Below are positions 1 to 7,975 of a stretch of 64,000 nt of DNA, piece by piece; the first letter of the stretch is position 1; every line of letters begins with the position of its first letter. The stretch lies in the NCBI GenBank assembly GCA_030430535.1, contig JAUIKY010000007.1, forward strand, positions 1-64,000, read 5' to 3'. The notes under the pieces were generated by a model. The model was not told the DNA's origin and did no database searches. It worked only from the letters and a program-made list of their open reading frames with translations. The position numbers and the translations under genes were made by a program. The stretch comes from Bacteroidia bacterium. GTDB taxonomy: Bacteria > Bacteroidota > Bacteroidia > Flavobacteriales > Flavobacteriaceae.

Positions 1-804
1 CCGGGAGATAAGGTGCTTAACTGTTTACCGTCCAACTTTATTGCTGGTAAAATGATGATTGTTCGGGCCATTATGTTGGGCTTGGAACTCGATATGACCG
101 AACCAGCGGCTTTACCTTTGATTGACTACGAAAAAGATTATGATTTTTGTGCCTTTACGCCCATGCAGTTAAAGAACTTTGCCAAGTATTTGCAAAGCAT
201 AAAAATTGCCATTGTTGGTGGTGGTATGGTGTCAAAACCCATTGTGGAATTGATAAAGGACAAAAAGCCGTTGGTTTACGAAACTTACGGGATGACCGAA
301 ACCGTGTCGCATATCGCCGTAAAAAAACTGAATAATTTCAAAGATGGTGAATCACTCGAAACCTCATATTTCAACACTTTACCTGATATTACCGTTTCAA
401 CCGACGATAGAAGCTGTTTGGTAATAGAAGCGCCGCATCTTTCCGAAGAAAAAATAGTGACCAACGATATTGTGAAAATCCACTCCAACACTTGTTTTGA
501 GTGGTTGGGCAGGTTTGATAACGTGGTTAATTCCGGAGGGATAAAATTATTTCCAGAGCAAATTGAACGGAAATTGCAAAGCAAAATAAAGGGTGAATTT
601 TTTATAGCTTCAAGGCCAGACGACACTTTGGGAGAAAAGTTGGTTTTGGTTTTAGAGGCCAAAGAAAATAATCTAGACCCCGCTATTTTTGATGTGTTGG
701 ATAAATACGAAAAACCAAAAGAGGTGTTTACCGTGCCAAAATTTAAAGAAACATCGTCAGGGAAAATACATCGCGAAAAAACATTGGAATTGTTAAATTT
801 ATAG
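1..804 (+). CDS. menE: AMP-dependent ligase, probable o-succinylbenzoate-CoA ligase (partial)
   Basis: The reading frame is open from the first base, so the gene begins before the window; 267 C-terminal residues are visible. It looks like the C-terminal part of an ANL-superfamily adenylating enzyme. The core motif YGMTET lies near residue 96 of the visible part, the hinge aspartate region is WLGRFDNVVNSGG, and the C-terminal lid ends with SSGKIHREK, which carries the catalytic lysine. The short length and the GDKVLNCLP/AGKMM start resemble MenE of Flavobacteriaceae, which activates o-succinylbenzoate with CoA in menaquinone synthesis. This family assignment is inference, because other small ANL ligases share these motifs and the substrate-binding half is outside the window. 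sppA follows 51 bases downstream on the same strand. Confidence 0.75.
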   Translation, partial: PGDKVLNCLPSNFIAGKMMIVRAIMLGLELDMTEPAALPLIDYEKDYDFCAFTPMQLKNFAKYLQSIKIAIVGGGMVSKPIVELIKDKKPLVYETYGMTETVSHIAVKKLNNFKDGESLETSYFNTLPDITVSTDDRSCLVIEAPHLSEEKIVTNDIVKIHSNTCFEWLGRFDNVVNSGGIKLFPEQIERKLQSKIKGEFFIASRPDDTLGEKLVLVLEAKENNLDPAIFDVLDKYEKPKEVFTVPKFKETSSGKIHREKTLELLNL

Positions 805-855
805 ATTTACAGTAACGTTTCGGCTATTTTTGCAACCTACTTAAAAATGTAAGCT

Positions 856-2616
856 ATGAATTTTTTAAAACGTGTGCTGGCCACCGTAGTCGGGATAATT
901 GTGTTTTTAACCATTTGCTTTTTCGGGTTAATTGTCCTGGGAATGCTTTTTGGTGCAGACCCCAACGAAACGGTAAACGTAAAGCCCAATACGGTACTGG
1001 AATTGAGGCTGGATTTCCCCATAAAGGATTACGCCGGAAAAATTGAGTTTGAAGAATATCCATTTTTAAATGAAGATGAAAAAAACGGATTGTTCAATCT
1101 AATCGATGCTATAAATTATGCGGCCACAGATGATAAGATAAAGGGTATTTCCATCGATAATAATTTTATCGATGCGGGGATTTCACAAACGAAAGCACTC
1201 CGTGGGGCATTGCTCAAATTCAAGGAGTCCGGAAAATTCATCGTTTCCTATTCCGATATTTATTCCCAAAAAGACTACTATTTAAGTTCGGTTGCCGATA
1301 CCATTTACATCAATCCGGTTGGAATGCTGGAGTTTAAAGGGCTGTATTCCGAGCGTTTGTACTTTAAGGATTTTCAGGAAAAAACAGGCTTTAAAATGGA
1401 AGTAGTTCGATTGGGCAAATACAAAAGTGCTGTTGAGCCGTTTTTGGATAATAAGATGAGCGACAATAACCGCGAGCAGATTTCAGCATATTTGAATTCC
1501 CTTTGGAATGAAATGAAAAGTGATATTTCGGCAAGTAGAGGTATTTCCGAAGAACGATTGAATACCATTGCCGATAGTTTACTGGCCCGAAACCCACAAA
1601 TGGCGAAAGATGTAAAACTAATTGATAAAGTTGGTTATTACGATGAATACATGAATGGCATCAAAAAAGCAGTAGGAATCAGTATCGATACTGAATTGCC
1701 CACCGTTACCATTCGCGATTATGCGCGTTTTGCTGCCAACAAAGTGAATAAATACAACAAAAATAAAATAGCGGTTATTTATGCCGAAGGCGATATTATT
1801 TACGGTGAGGGCGATGAAGATGCTATTGGGCAGGGCACGATGAGCAAATCGTTGGTAGAGGCTAGGGAAGACGATAAAGTAAAAGCCGTGGTACTGCGTA
1901 TTAACTCGCCTGGCGGTAGTGCATTGGCCAGCGAATTGATTTGTCGCGAAATAGCCTTGACCAAACAAGTGAAACCGGTTATCGTTTCCATGGGCGATTT
2001 TGCAGCATCCGGTGGATATTATATGGCTTGCAACGGCAATCAAATTATAGCAGAACCAACTACCATTACAGGTAGTATTGGTGTGTTCGGAGTTTTGCCA
2101 AACGGCAAGCAATTGGCCGACAATTTAGGTATAAATGCCGAACAGGTAACCACCAACGCCAATGCGGTAACGTATAGTTTTTTCGAACCTTTGAACACCA
2201 CACAACGCGAGTTTTTAAAAGAAGGTATTTTCGATATTTATGAACTTTTTAAAACACGCGTAGCCCAAGGCAGGGAAATGACTATGGAAGAAGTGGAAGC
2301 TATTGCGCAAGGTCGGGTTTGGACCGGAGCTGATGCATTGAATATAGGTTTGGTGGATGAATTGGGCGGATTGGATGTGGCTTTACAGCGTGCCGCCGAA
2401 GCAGCCGGAATTCAAAATTATCAAATAAAGGAATTGCCCGTATTTAGAAAAAATCTGGATGAAATGTTGGAAAAATTCGGATTGATAAAGACCAAGGAAA
2501 CCATTCTAAAGGAAGAATTGGGCGAGGAAAATTATAAAGCCTTAAAAGAAATTAAATCCATGTCTGATAAAAAAGGGGTGCAGTTGCTGTTTCCTTTTTC
2601 AACGGATATTAAATAA
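856..2616 (+). CDS. sppA: Signal peptide peptidase SppA, 67K type
   Basis: 586 residues, the length of long (tandem-domain) SppA. An N-terminal membrane segment at about residues 8-31 anchors the protein. The catalytic Ser-Lys dyad is visible: lysine 190 in GKYKSAVEPF of the first domain, and serine 385 in DFAASGGYY of the second, which also carries the SPGGS loop at 351-355. SppA degrades signal peptides left in the membrane after secretion. The start ATG is preceded 24 bases upstream by a TATTTTTG box (825-832), a good match to the flavobacterial -7 element, although I find no matching TTG at the usual distance. It follows the menE-like gene on the same strand and ends at a strong hairpin terminator. 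Confidence 0.95.
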   Translation: MNFLKRVLATVVGIIVFLTICFFGLIVLGMLFGADPNETVNVKPNTVLELRLDFPIKDYAGKIEFEEYPFLNEDEKNGLFNLIDAINYAATDDKIKGISIDNNFIDAGISQTKALRGALLKFKESGKFIVSYSDIYSQKDYYLSSVADTIYINPVGMLEFKGLYSERLYFKDFQEKTGFKMEVVRLGKYKSAVEPFLDNKMSDNNREQISAYLNSLWNEMKSDISASRGISEERLNTIADSLLARNPQMAKDVKLIDKVGYYDEYMNGIKKAVGISIDTELPTVTIRDYARFAANKVNKYNKNKIAVIYAEGDIIYGEGDEDAIGQGTMSKSLVEAREDDKVKAVVLRINSPGGSALASELICREIALTKQVKPVIVSMGDFAASGGYYMACNGNQIIAEPTTITGSIGVFGVLPNGKQLADNLGINAEQVTTNANAVTYSFFEPLNTTQREFLKEGIFDIYELFKTRVAQGREMTMEEVEAIAQGRVWTGADALNIGLVDELGGLDVALQRAAEAAGIQNYQIKELPVFRKNLDEMLEKFGLIKTKETILKEELGEENYKALKEIKSMSDKKGVQLLFPFSTDIK

Positions 2617-2643
2617 TAGCAAGTTATGTTTTGCGGATACTAT

Positions 2644-2672
2644 AAAAGGAGCGGCTTTAGCTGCTCCTTTTT
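2644..2672. terminator. Bidirectional intrinsic terminator between sppA and doxX
   Basis: An 11-bp stem (AAAGGAGCGGC at 2645-2655 pairing with GCTGCTCCTTT at 2660-2670, one G-T pair) closes a TTTA loop and is flanked by A's on one side and T's on the other. It sits between two convergent genes and can serve both. Confidence 0.85.
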
Positions 2673-2674
2673 GC

Positions 2675-3097
2675 TTATTTCTGCATTTTAAAATAATAGT
2701 CCAGCGAATGTTTCCCAGAGCCATAAACTAAGAAAAAGGCACAAATTAGAAGTGTTACTAAAGCTAAAATTAAGTTGCCAGAATGCATTTCCCCAACAAA
2801 ATTGATAAGTATCGCGCCAATTAAAATGGGAAGTTGGCCTAAAATTGCCCAGCGGGTCAGTAGGCCAAAGGCGATTAGCAGTCCGCCAATAAAATGAGCG
2901 GGAGCAACATAATGTACCATAATCATGCCACCGGCCATATTTTGCATGGGCTTAAAAAGTTCCATGAGCATGGCGCTGTTCGACATAAAATCGATGCCTT
3001 TAAAAAATAAAAAGCCACCTAACACAATACGTAACAGGTCAATGGGCAAATAAGTATGGCGATTGGCCCACTTATTTAGGGTTTTTATTGTATCCAT
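2675..3097 (-). CDS. DoxX family membrane protein
   Basis: 140 residues from the ATG at 3097; an in-frame TTG eight codons upstream is less likely because the family starts close to the first helix. Four hydrophobic segments are visible, with the DoxX-type features LRIVLGGFLFFKGIDF in the first helix, a GGLLIAFGLLTRWA segment in the middle and a C-terminal LVYGSGKHSLD. DoxX proteins are small integral membrane proteins with varied or unknown roles, often linked to quinol or thiol redox. The gene stands alone, convergent with sppA, and is followed upstream by the carboxylase gene on the same strand after 59 bases. Confidence 0.85.
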   Translation of the reverse strand: MDTIKTLNKWANRHTYLPIDLLRIVLGGFLFFKGIDFMSNSAMLMELFKPMQNMAGGMIMVHYVAPAHFIGGLLIAFGLLTRWAILGQLPILIGAILINFVGEMHSGNLILALVTLLICAFFLVYGSGKHSLDYYFKMQK

Positions 3098-3156
3098 GAT
3101 TAAAAAGTTGTTGGTTTTCAATACATAAGATACAAAAAAATGGGCACGTTCGGAAA

Positions 3157-4785
3157 TTAAACCTGCAGCACCCCCATATTAAAAGGTTTTTCGATGGGGG
3201 AGTGGTTAGCTGCTTCAATGCCCATGCTTATCCATGTTCGGGTATCCAGAGGGTCGATAATAGCATCGGTCCAAATGCGGGCTGCAGCGTAGTATGGAGA
3301 CACTTGGTTGTCATATCGGCTTTTGATTTTATCGTAAAGTTCGGCTTCCTTTTCCTTGGTTATTTTTTCACCTTGTTTTTCCAACGAGGCTTTTTCAATT
3401 TGAAGCAATACCTTAGCGGCTGAGTTTCCGCTCATAACGGCTAGTTCGGCACTAGGCCAAGCAACAATCAATCTCGGGTCGTATGCTTTTCCGCACATGG
3501 CATAATTGCCCGCGCCATAACTATTCCCTATAACAATGGTAAATTTAGGCACGACGGAATTGCTCACGGCATTTACCATTTTAGCACCATCTTTTATAAT
3601 GCCGCCGTGTTCGCTTTTACTGCCTACCATAAACCCGGTAACATCTTGTAAAAACACCAACGGAATTTTCTTTTGGTTGCAATTGGCAATAAATCGGGTG
3701 GCTTTATCGGCACTATCGTTGTAAATCACGCCACCAAACTGCATTTCGCCCTTTTTGGTTTTTACGAGTTTGCGCTGGTTGGCTACAATACCCACGGCCC
3801 AGCCGTCAATACGGGCGTAACAAGTAATAATGGTTTGTCCGTAGCCCGCTTTGTATTCGTCAAATTCGCTGTTATCGACCAATCGTTTTATTACTTCATA
3901 CATGTCGTATTGGTCGGCTCTCGATTTTGGAACAATGCCATAAATATCATCGGGGTTTTGGCTCGGTTTTTTTGCTTCGGAACGATTAAATCCAGCTTTA
4001 TCAAAATCACCAATTTTATCCATAATATTTTTTATGGTAGTCAAAGCGTCTTTATCATCTTTAGCTTTATAATCCGTTACCCCAGAAATCTCGCAATGTG
4101 TGGTAGCACCACCCAAAGTTTCGTTATCAATGGTTTCTCCAATGGCTGCTTTTACCAAATAGCTGCCAGCAAGAAAGATACTTCCCGTTTTATCAACAAT
4201 TAAGGCTTCGTCGCTCATAATAGGTAAATACGCTCCACCAGCTACACAACTGCCCATTACGGCAGCAATTTGGGTAATGCCCATACTGCTCATTATAGCA
4301 TTGTTCCTAAAAATGCGACCGAAATGTTCCTTATCCGGAAAAATTTCATCCTGCATGGGCAAATATACCCCGGCTGAATCCACTAAATAAATAATGGGCA
4401 ATCGGTTTTCAATGGCTATTTCCTGAGCACGCAAATTCTTTTTTCCAGTAATGGGAAACCATGCTCCAGCCTTAACAGTGGCATCATTGGCCACAACAAT
4501 GCATTGTTTGCCTTTAACGTATCCCATTTTCACCACCACACCGCCCGAAGGGCATCCACCGTGTTCCTTGTACATGTCTTCACCAGCAAAAGCGCCGATT
4601 TCAATAGCAGTTTTGTTGTCGTCCAACAGAAAATCAATACGCTCTCTGGCCGTCATTTTGCCTTTGCTGTGTAATTTTTCAATCCGGCCTTTTCCGCCGC
4701 CCAAACTCACTTTGGCCAATCGTTTTTTAAGTTCGGAAACTAAAAGTTTATTGTGGTCTTCGTTCTTGTTGAAGTTAATATCCAT
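3157..4785 (-). CDS. Acyl-CoA carboxylase carboxyltransferase (beta) subunit
   Basis: 542 residues, full length for biotin-dependent acyl-CoA carboxyltransferases. Both crotonase-like halves are present. The N-terminal half carries KMTARERIDFLLD and the oxyanion-forming GSCVAGGAYLP region. The C-terminal half has QDVTGFMVG and the glycine-rich GNSYGAGNYAMCG loop. Within the family the GGATTHCEISGVTDY stretch is most like methylcrotonyl-CoA carboxylase beta subunits (leucine breakdown), but propionyl-CoA carboxylase cannot be excluded from sequence alone. The partner alpha subunit with biotin carboxylase and biotin carrier is not in this window, so the enzyme must use one encoded elsewhere. 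The ATG at 4785 is a clear start. Confidence 0.9.
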   Translation of the reverse strand: MDINFNKNEDHNKLLVSELKKRLAKVSLGGGKGRIEKLHSKGKMTARERIDFLLDDNKTAIEIGAFAGEDMYKEHGGCPSGGVVVKMGYVKGKQCIVVANDATVKAGAWFPITGKKNLRAQEIAIENRLPIIYLVDSAGVYLPMQDEIFPDKEHFGRIFRNNAIMSSMGITQIAAVMGSCVAGGAYLPIMSDEALIVDKTGSIFLAGSYLVKAAIGETIDNETLGGATTHCEISGVTDYKAKDDKDALTTIKNIMDKIGDFDKAGFNRSEAKKPSQNPDDIYGIVPKSRADQYDMYEVIKRLVDNSEFDEYKAGYGQTIITCYARIDGWAVGIVANQRKLVKTKKGEMQFGGVIYNDSADKATRFIANCNQKKIPLVFLQDVTGFMVGSKSEHGGIIKDGAKMVNAVSNSVVPKFTIVIGNSYGAGNYAMCGKAYDPRLIVAWPSAELAVMSGNSAAKVLLQIEKASLEKQGEKITKEKEAELYDKIKSRYDNQVSPYYAAARIWTDAIIDPLDTRTWISMGIEAANHSPIEKPFNMGVLQV

Positions 4786-4880
4786 GTAGTGCTAGTTTGT
4801 TGCTAAAGTACAAAAGTTTCCATTTTTTGATTGGATAATGTTAATGAAATACTAAATTAAATTACATGGAAATATATTCC

Positions 4881-4911
4881 TTGGAATATAAATTTGTTTT
4901 TGATATCTTTG
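4881..4911 (+). promoter_or_regulatory. Flavobacterial promoter for the redox cluster
   Basis: TTG at 4881-4883 is followed after 20 bases by TATCTTTG at 4904-4911. This matches the Bacteroidetes consensus TTG, 17-23 bases, TAnnTTTG exactly. The first start codon lies 20 bases downstream. Confidence 0.6.
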
Positions 4912-4931
4912 GATAAACAAAAAATATACAG

Positions 4932-5486
4932 ATGAAAAAAATAATTGCATTTGCAGGAAGTAATAGTAAAAACTCCATCAATAAACAATTGGTTACTTAT
5001 GCTTCGAGCCTGTTGGAAAATACCACTGTAGAAATTCTCGATTTAAACGATTTTGAATTACCGCTTTTTGGGGTTGATTTGGAAAACGAAAAGGGTATTC
5101 CAGAAAAGGCACACCAATTTTTAGGATTGATTAGGGAGTCTGACGGCATTATGCTATCGTTGGCAGAGCACAATGGCGCGTATTCCACGGTGTTTAAAAA
5201 CTTATTCGATTGGATGTCGAGAATAGAAAGTAAAACCTTTTTTGGGAAGCCGATATTACTCATGGCTGCATCGCCCGGAGGTAGAGGAGGGGCTTCGGTT
5301 TTAGAAATTGCTAAAAGCCGTTTCCCTTACCACAATGCGAACATTACCGGTGTATTTTCGCTTCCTTTTTTTAAGGACAACTTTTCGGAAGGAAAAATAA
5401 AAAATCAGGAATTGGATGCTAAGTTAAAAGATGCGGTTACAGAATTTGAAAATGTTTTAGAGCATGCCAGTACAACACAAGTTTAA
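4932..5486 (+). CDS. NAD(P)H-dependent FMN reductase-like flavoprotein
   Basis: 184 residues with a flavodoxin-like fold. The N-terminal KKIIAFAGSNSKNSINKQL matches the FMN phosphate-binding loop of the NADPH_FMN_red family, and SLAEHNGAYSTVFKNLFDW followed by KPILLMAASPGGRGG gives the isoalloxazine-binding and second loops. Relatives reduce FMN, azo dyes or quinones. It opens a four-gene plus-strand cluster with a small GNAT, a MarR regulator and a pirin, and its 3' end overlaps the next gene by 23 bases in another frame, so the two are probably translationally coupled. Confidence 0.9.
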   Translation: MKKIIAFAGSNSKNSINKQLVTYASSLLENTTVEILDLNDFELPLFGVDLENEKGIPEKAHQFLGLIRESDGIMLSLAEHNGAYSTVFKNLFDWMSRIESKTFFGKPILLMAASPGGRGGASVLEIAKSRFPYHNANITGVFSLPFFKDNFSEGKIKNQELDAKLKDAVTEFENVLEHASTTQV

Positions 5487-5748
5487 CAAAAACAAAGGGC
5501 GGTTTTTCATAGAAATTAATGGGGAAACAAAAGCCGAAATGACTTATAGCTTGGCGGGAAAGGAGAAAATGATAATAGACCATACCGAAGTGGATGCCAG
5601 TTTAAAAGGGCAGGGCGTTGGCTATAAATTGGTTGATGCTGCGGTAATTCATGCGCGTGAAAAAGAAATGAAAATTTTACCGCTTTGTCCGTTTGCCCAT
5701 GCTGTTTTTAAGAAAAAAGATGAGTATAGTGATGTGCTTTTCAAATAA
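5464..5748 (+). CDS. Small GNAT-like N-acetyltransferase (YjdJ/NATD1 type)
   Basis: 94 residues, the size of the single-domain GNAT-like family related to human NATD1. The acetyl-CoA loop is visible as LKGQGVGYKLVD near residues 49-60, and the family signature LPLCPFAHAVFKK is near 71-83. Substrates of this family are not established. The chosen ATG lies inside the end of the FMN reductase gene; starting later would remove the first strand, so the overlap is probably real. Confidence 0.88.
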   Translation: MPVQHKFNKNKGRFFIEINGETKAEMTYSLAGKEKMIIDHTEVDASLKGQGVGYKLVDAAVIHAREKEMKILPLCPFAHAVFKKKDEYSDVLFK

Positions 5749-5776
5749 TTAACCAAGAGCAAAACCTTCAAAAATT

Positions 5777-6214
5777 ATGGGCGACCTATCAAAAGATATC
5801 AATTCAAAATTTGAAAATAACCGGGTAAAGGCTTTAATTAATATTGTTTACACGGCTAACTGGATAACGGGCTACCAAAATGAATTTTTTAAACCGTTTG
5901 GTATTTCACCACAACAGTACAATATTTTACGGATTTTACGTGGAGCCGATGCCCCTTTGAACGTGCAAACTATTAAAGACCGAATGATAGAACGTGCACC
6001 AAACGCCACCCGGCTGATGGACAAGCTTTGCGCCAAAAATTTAATTGAGCGTTTGCCCTGTGCCCACGATAGGCGTATTGTGAAAATTGCGATCACCGAA
6101 CAAGGATTGGTCTTGTTGGAAAAAATCCCTGATAATTTTAACAGTAAATTATTGGCAAAGCTCAGTGAAGAAGAGGCTGAACAATTGAGCCATTTATTGG
6201 ATAAAATGCGATAA
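5777..6214 (+). CDS. MarR family transcriptional regulator
   Basis: 145 residues. The winged helix-turn-helix is clear: SPQQYNILRILRG, then PLNVQTIKDRMIERAPNATRLMDKL as the recognition helix region, and the wing LIERLPCAHDRRIVKIAIT with the DxR motif typical of MarR. Such proteins are dimeric repressors often released by phenols, quinones or oxidants. Its place between an FMN reductase/GNAT pair and a pirin suggests it controls this cluster, probably from the promoter at 4881-4911; that is inference. Confidence 0.92.
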   Translation: MGDLSKDINSKFENNRVKALINIVYTANWITGYQNEFFKPFGISPQQYNILRILRGADAPLNVQTIKDRMIERAPNATRLMDKLCAKNLIERLPCAHDRRIVKIAITEQGLVLLEKIPDNFNSKLLAKLSEEEAEQLSHLLDKMR

Positions 6215-6258
6215 GCCTATTTTTTAGCTATAAATTTTTCGTAGAAAATAAACAACAC

Positions 6259-6975
6259 ATGAAAAAAATAATCCATAAATCAGATACACGCGGATTTGCC
6301 AACCACGGTTGGTTAAAATCCCACCACACGTTTAGTTTCGCTGGTTATCAAAACCCAGAACGGATGAATTTCGGTATGCTACGGGTTTTAAACGATGATG
6401 TGGTACAGCCTAAAATGGGCTTCGGTACGCATCCGCACCAAAACATGGAAATCATTTCCATTCCATTAAAAGGGGCCTTGTCGCATAAAGATAGTATGGA
6501 CAATAAACGCGCCATTGAAGTAGGCGAAGTGCAAGTGATGAGCGCCGGAACGGGATTAACGCATTCGGAATTCAACGATAGCCAAACCGACGAAGTCAAT
6601 TTTCTTCAAATATGGATTATTCCCGAAGAAAAAAGCGTAACGCCCAATTATGAACAAAGAAAATTCGATTGGGAAGCGCAGAAAAACAGTTTACAAACGG
6701 TAGTGGCTCCCAAAGATAAATTGGAAGGGAACGCCTTGCCCATTAGCCAACAGGCCTATATTTACCGAAGTGATTTGGATGCTGAAAAGGTTGTTGAAGT
6801 TGAAGTAAAAAATGAAAACAACGGACTTTACATTTTTGTGATTGAAGGGGAAATTGAAGTGGCAGAAACACGTTTAAATTCGCGCGATGCGATAGGGGTT
6901 TCCGAAGTCTCAAAAGTTGAAATCAAAGCTAACAAGCCATCTAAACTTATTATAATTGAAGTGCCGATGGTGTAA
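6259..6975 (+). CDS. Pirin family protein
   Basis: 238 residues with the bicupin pirin architecture. The N-terminal cupin carries the metal-binding set: the HPHQNMEI segment near residue 56, and GTGLTHSEFN near residue 97, which supply the histidines and glutamate that bind iron in pirins. The second cupin is degenerate as usual. Bacterial pirins include quercetin 2,3-dioxygenases and redox sensors. It ends the FMN reductase-GNAT-MarR cluster, 44 bases after the MarR gene. Confidence 0.93.
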   Translation: MKKIIHKSDTRGFANHGWLKSHHTFSFAGYQNPERMNFGMLRVLNDDVVQPKMGFGTHPHQNMEIISIPLKGALSHKDSMDNKRAIEVGEVQVMSAGTGLTHSEFNDSQTDEVNFLQIWIIPEEKSVTPNYEQRKFDWEAQKNSLQTVVAPKDKLEGNALPISQQAYIYRSDLDAEKVVEVEVKNENNGLYIFVIEGEIEVAETRLNSRDAIGVSEVSKVEIKANKPSKLIIIEVPMV

Positions 6976-7013
6976 TTGAAATTAATAATAAAAGCCTAAG
7001 AAATTACATTTTT

Positions 7014-7040
7014 GTCATTTCGAGCGGAGTCGAGAAATTT
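7014..7040. repeat. Dispersed intergenic repeat, GTCATTTCGAG type
   Basis: The element starts GTCATTTCGAGCGGAGTCGA and ends with GAAATTT. It closely matches the short palindromic repeat with core GTCATTTCGAGCG-AGTCGAGAAAT that recurs between genes in many Flavobacteriaceae. The 5' GTCATTTCGA and 3' TCGAGAAAT parts pair imperfectly. It lies between pirin and an RNA methyltransferase gene. Confidence 0.6.
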
Positions 7041-7163
7041 CATTAAAAATTCAATATTATAAGATTTTTCATCGTTTCTCTTTGCCCGGATAAAACTCAT
7101 TTTAATCAACTTCTTTTTGTTTAAAATGAGGGCTTCCCAAATCTTTCCTATTTTTGCCAACCT

Positions 7164-7622
7164 ATGAACGATAATTTTACAAACGAGTTTTTTGGTATAG
7201 GTATCCAAAATGGTAAAACCCCAGAAAATTTGGGCGTACTTTGGCGCTCGGCACAAAATTTAGGAGCCAGTTTTATTTTCACCATTGGTAATCGTTACGC
7301 AAAACAAGCTTGCGATACGCACAATGCGGTGAAGGCAATGCCTTATTTTCATTACGAAACGTTTGAAGAGTTTTTCAATAACCTGCCCAAAGGCGCCAGA
7401 ATAGTAGGTGTGGAACTGGACGATACCGCTGAGGATTTAGAACAGTTCCATCATCCCAGAAGGTGTGTGTATTTACTGGGAGCCGAAGACCACGGCCTCT
7501 CAAAACAGGCCATTGAAAAGTCACATTTTTTGGTGAAATTCAAATCGGAGTTGAGTTTGAATGTATCGGTGGCGGGCAGTATCGTGATGTACGATAGGCA
7601 GCTCAACAAACCACGTAGTTAG
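7164..7622 (+). CDS. SpoU/TrmH-family RNA 2'-O-methyltransferase (small, TrmL-like size)
   Basis: 152 residues, a single SPOUT knot domain without an extra RNA-binding domain. The three SpoU motifs are visible: NLGVLWRSAQNLG (motif 1, with the catalytic Asn/Arg), YLLGAEDHGLS (motif 2) and SLNVSVAGSIVMYD (motif 3). The family methylates ribose 2'-OH in tRNA or rRNA; the target here is unknown. A TATTTTTG box at 7149-7156 ends only seven bases before the ATG, so the transcript may have almost no leader. The stop overlaps the convergent gene by four bases. Confidence 0.9.
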   Translation: MNDNFTNEFFGIGIQNGKTPENLGVLWRSAQNLGASFIFTIGNRYAKQACDTHNAVKAMPYFHYETFEEFFNNLPKGARIVGVELDDTAEDLEQFHHPRRCVYLLGAEDHGLSKQAIEKSHFLVKFKSELSLNVSVAGSIVMYDRQLNKPRS

Positions 7623-7975
7623 TTTACCGCTTCCTTGTGGCTGCCTTTTCTAAAGCAGTATTCTTCACCGATAAAATTAGGGTCGCCGTATTTTTCAGAC
7701 CAAAATCCTTCCAACACATCTTTGGTTAAACACTTGTACACCGCAACACCTTTAAAAATGGAATGTTCGGCTCTGTAATAAAAATTAATGACTAAAATGT
7801 TGTTTTTAAAAAAGCCGGTACCGAATTGTTTTTGGTCGGGACCAATGGTCCAGATGGCTTCAATGCGGTTGTGTTCGTTCAATGAAAGTTTAAGCGTACC
7901 GTTGTATTCGGTGGCTTCCAAATCCTGATTTTTACCCACAATGGTGTACTCACCAACTAATTCTTCAATCGTCAT
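7619..7975 (-). CDS. Conserved hypothetical protein, 118 aa
   Basis: I do not recognise the family. The product has no signal peptide or membrane segment and looks like a small beta-rich fold: short alternating strands such as GTLKLSLNEHNRIEAIWTIG, FKNNILVINFYY and FKGVAVYKCLTKDVLEGFWSEKYG. The pattern resembles small lipocalin-like or avidin-like barrels that describe a ligand change, but I cannot name it. The start overlaps the stop of the upstream methyltransferase gene in an ATGA arrangement (7972-7975), so it is translated in the same operon. Confidence 0.75.
   Translation of the reverse strand: MTIEELVGEYTIVGKNQDLEATEYNGTLKLSLNEHNRIEAIWTIGPDQKQFGTGFFKNNILVINFYYRAEHSIFKGVAVYKCLTKDVLEGFWSEKYGDPNFIGEEYCFRKGSHKEAVN

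Noticed and set aside
1618-2112. A 164-codon minus-strand frame
   Set aside because: It lies entirely antisense within sppA, over its catalytic region, and has no recognisable features.
3673-4203. A 176-codon plus-strand frame
   Set aside because: It is antisense to the well-conserved acyl-CoA carboxylase beta gene.
6996-7256. An 86-codon minus-strand frame
   Set aside because: It spans the dispersed repeat and the start of the RNA methyltransferase gene on the other strand.
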